From Akkermansiaceae bacterium (lineage in GTDB: Bacteria > Verrucomicrobiota > Verrucomicrobiia > Verrucomicrobiales > Akkermansiaceae), in the NCBI GenBank assembly GCA_023301765.1, contig JALZUC010000038.1, forward strand, positions 1 to 64,000: a stretch of 64,000 nucleotides of DNA, in the 5' to 3' direction. The notes below the pieces were generated by a model that saw only the letters and a list, made by a program, of their open reading frames with translations, was not told the DNA's origin and did not search any database. Position 1 is the stretch's first letter, and every line of letters begins with the position of its first letter. Shown in pieces: positions 63,125-64,000 of the stretch. The position numbers and the translations under genes were made by a program.

Positions 63125-64000
63125 TCATTTGAGTGGCACATGTGCCTCTTCCATGAATTCTCTTACCTTGGTGAGGATCTCCGGGTGCTGCTTGGCTAGG
63201 TTTTTAGTTTCGCTAGGGTCAGCTTTCAGGTCATAGAGTTCTATGGGAGCAAGCCCTTTTTTATTCATCGTTTGCACTGCTTTCCAGTCACCGTAACGTA
63301 ACGAACGCGCAAAGTAGGGCTTGGCGTTCTTTTTAATGAATTCGTGGTAAATATAGTTATGTTTGTCTTGCTCACCTTTTGCCAGAAGCGTTGGCATGAT
63401 CGATATGCCATCACTTTGCTTGGGGGTTGGCTGATTTAGTAATTCTGCCATCGTCGGTAAAATATCCCAAAAGGCGCTGATATGAGCACTTTTACTACCG
63501 GCTTTGATCTTACCAGGCCAACGCACTAAAAGCGGTGTACGGATCCCTCCCTCGTAGAGATCACGCTTATGCCCACGTAGCGGCCCATTCGAGTCCCAGA
63601 ACTTGGGGCTATGGCCACCTTCTAAGTGGGTGCCGTTATCACTTGAGAATATCACAATCGTGTTTTCATCCACCTCTAGTTTGGTTAGCATATTAAGTAT
63701 CTCGCCGATCTGGTTATCAAAGTTTTCCATCATCGCCGCAAAACCAGCGATAGGATTCTGCACATCAGGGCACGCCTCCTCTGGTCCCGCGCTATACTTA
63801 CCTATTTTACCATCAAAATGTGGATATACTTTACGCCATTTTTCATGTAGTTCACGCGGCGCATGCATAGCTGCATGGGGGACTGCTGTGGGAATATAGC
63901 AGAAAAACGGCTTCCCGTCTTTCACGCTCTCTTTGATAAAATTCATAGCATCCGTCATGATTAAATCATGAATAAAGGTTCCTTTCTTCAAAGGCACCTC
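63125..64000 (-). CDS. S1-family sulfatase, partial (continues beyond the right edge)
   Basis: The C-terminal ~290 residues of an arylsulfatase A-like enzyme. KPFFCYIPTAVPHAAMHAPRELHEKW, IVIFSSDNGTHLEGGHSPKFWDSNGPLRGHKRDLYEGGIRTPLLVRWPG (begins near residue 104 of the visible part) and GDWKAVQ-type closing strands are typical. The formylglycine-forming CxPSR site lies outside the window. The frame stays open to the edge; the GTG at 63997 is not a real start. It begins the gene set with the secreted protein and oxidoreductase. Confidence 0.92.
   Translation of the reverse strand, partial: EVPLKKGTFIHDLIMTDAMNFIKESVKDGKPFFCYIPTAVPHAAMHAPRELHEKWRKVYPHFDGKIGKYSAGPEEACPDVQNPIAGFAAMMENFDNQIGEILNMLTKLEVDENTIVIFSSDNGTHLEGGHSPKFWDSNGPLRGHKRDLYEGGIRTPLLVRWPGKIKAGSKSAHISAFWDILPTMAELLNQPTPKQSDGISIMPTLLAKGEQDKHNYIYHEFIKKNAKPYFARSLRYGDWKAVQTMNKKGLAPIELYDLKADPSETKNLAKQHPEILTKVREFMEEAHVPLK

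Noticed and set aside
1-64000. CRISPR arrays, prophage, integrons or insertion sequences
   Set aside because: No regularly spaced repeats, transposase, integrase or phage structural genes were seen on reading through; gene order is compact and chromosomal.

Overview
The window looks like a chromosomal segment of a Verrucomicrobiota bacterium, most likely a marine member of Verrucomicrobiales close to Rubritalea. This is inferred from gene content, not from a marker-gene tree. The signs are a DUF1549/DUF1501 secreted pair, two S1-type sulfatases, an ECF sigma factor paired with a FecR-LamG membrane protein, a Tat-exported FAD oxidoreductase and an exosortase embedded in an exopolysaccharide (EPS) locus. 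Base composition is moderate to AT-rich and most genes lie on the minus strand.

Layout. 1-4.4 kb: an SH3-like secreted protein, a small basic protein, dinB, then rpsB-tsf on the plus strand with a terminator, and tRNA-Tyr with its own terminator on the minus strand. 4.4-7.8 kb: the DUF1549/DUF1501 pair. 7.9-12.7 kb: housekeeping genes (thrC; pth-rpsF-ssb; rplY; prs) separated by convincing intrinsic terminators. 12.8-37.5 kb: a 22-gene minus-strand EPS locus. It holds nucleotide-sugar enzymes (gmd, fcl, uxs, ugd, a DegT aminotransferase), glycosyltransferases, a Wzx flippase, two Wzy/ligase-like proteins, a WcaJ-type initiating transferase, and an embedded phosphonate module: PEP mutase fused to a nucleotidyltransferase, phosphonopyruvate decarboxylase, Fe-ADH-type reductase and CDP-alcohol phosphotransferase. 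An exosortase and its EpsI-like partner follow immediately. 37.6-40.5 kb: cysC-cysD-cysN (PAPS synthesis). 40.7-44.7 kb: fur-sufC-sufB-sufD with a perfect PerR/Fur-type box upstream. 44.8-50.5 kb: a membrane protein, miaB, an NlpC/P60-like lipoprotein, a secreted nuclease, a possible 56-codon gene and parC. 50.6-64 kb: a sulfatase, trpS, an RDD/DUF3592/arrestin-like/ATPase operon whose last gene is frameshifted, then the sigma/FecR-LamG/FAD-oxidoreductase/secreted protein/sulfatase locus, which runs off the right edge.

How the genes work together. The EPS locus reads as a Wzx/Wzy-type pathway making a fucose- and probably xylose/uronate-containing glycan. PEP would be converted to phosphonopyruvate, phosphonoacetaldehyde and 2-hydroxyethylphosphonate, activated with a nucleotide by the mutase's N-terminal domain, and transferred to a lipid or glycan by the CDP-alcohol phosphotransferase. 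The physical coupling of that module to an exosortase is the most suggestive system in the window.

The most surprising single-gene observation is miaB. The annotated-looking start is internal, and the conserved N-terminus continues 12 codons further upstream through one in-frame TGA. That TGA sits exactly where the first iron-sulfur cysteine should be, and a SECIS-like hairpin lies just downstream, so MiaB may be a selenoprotein here.
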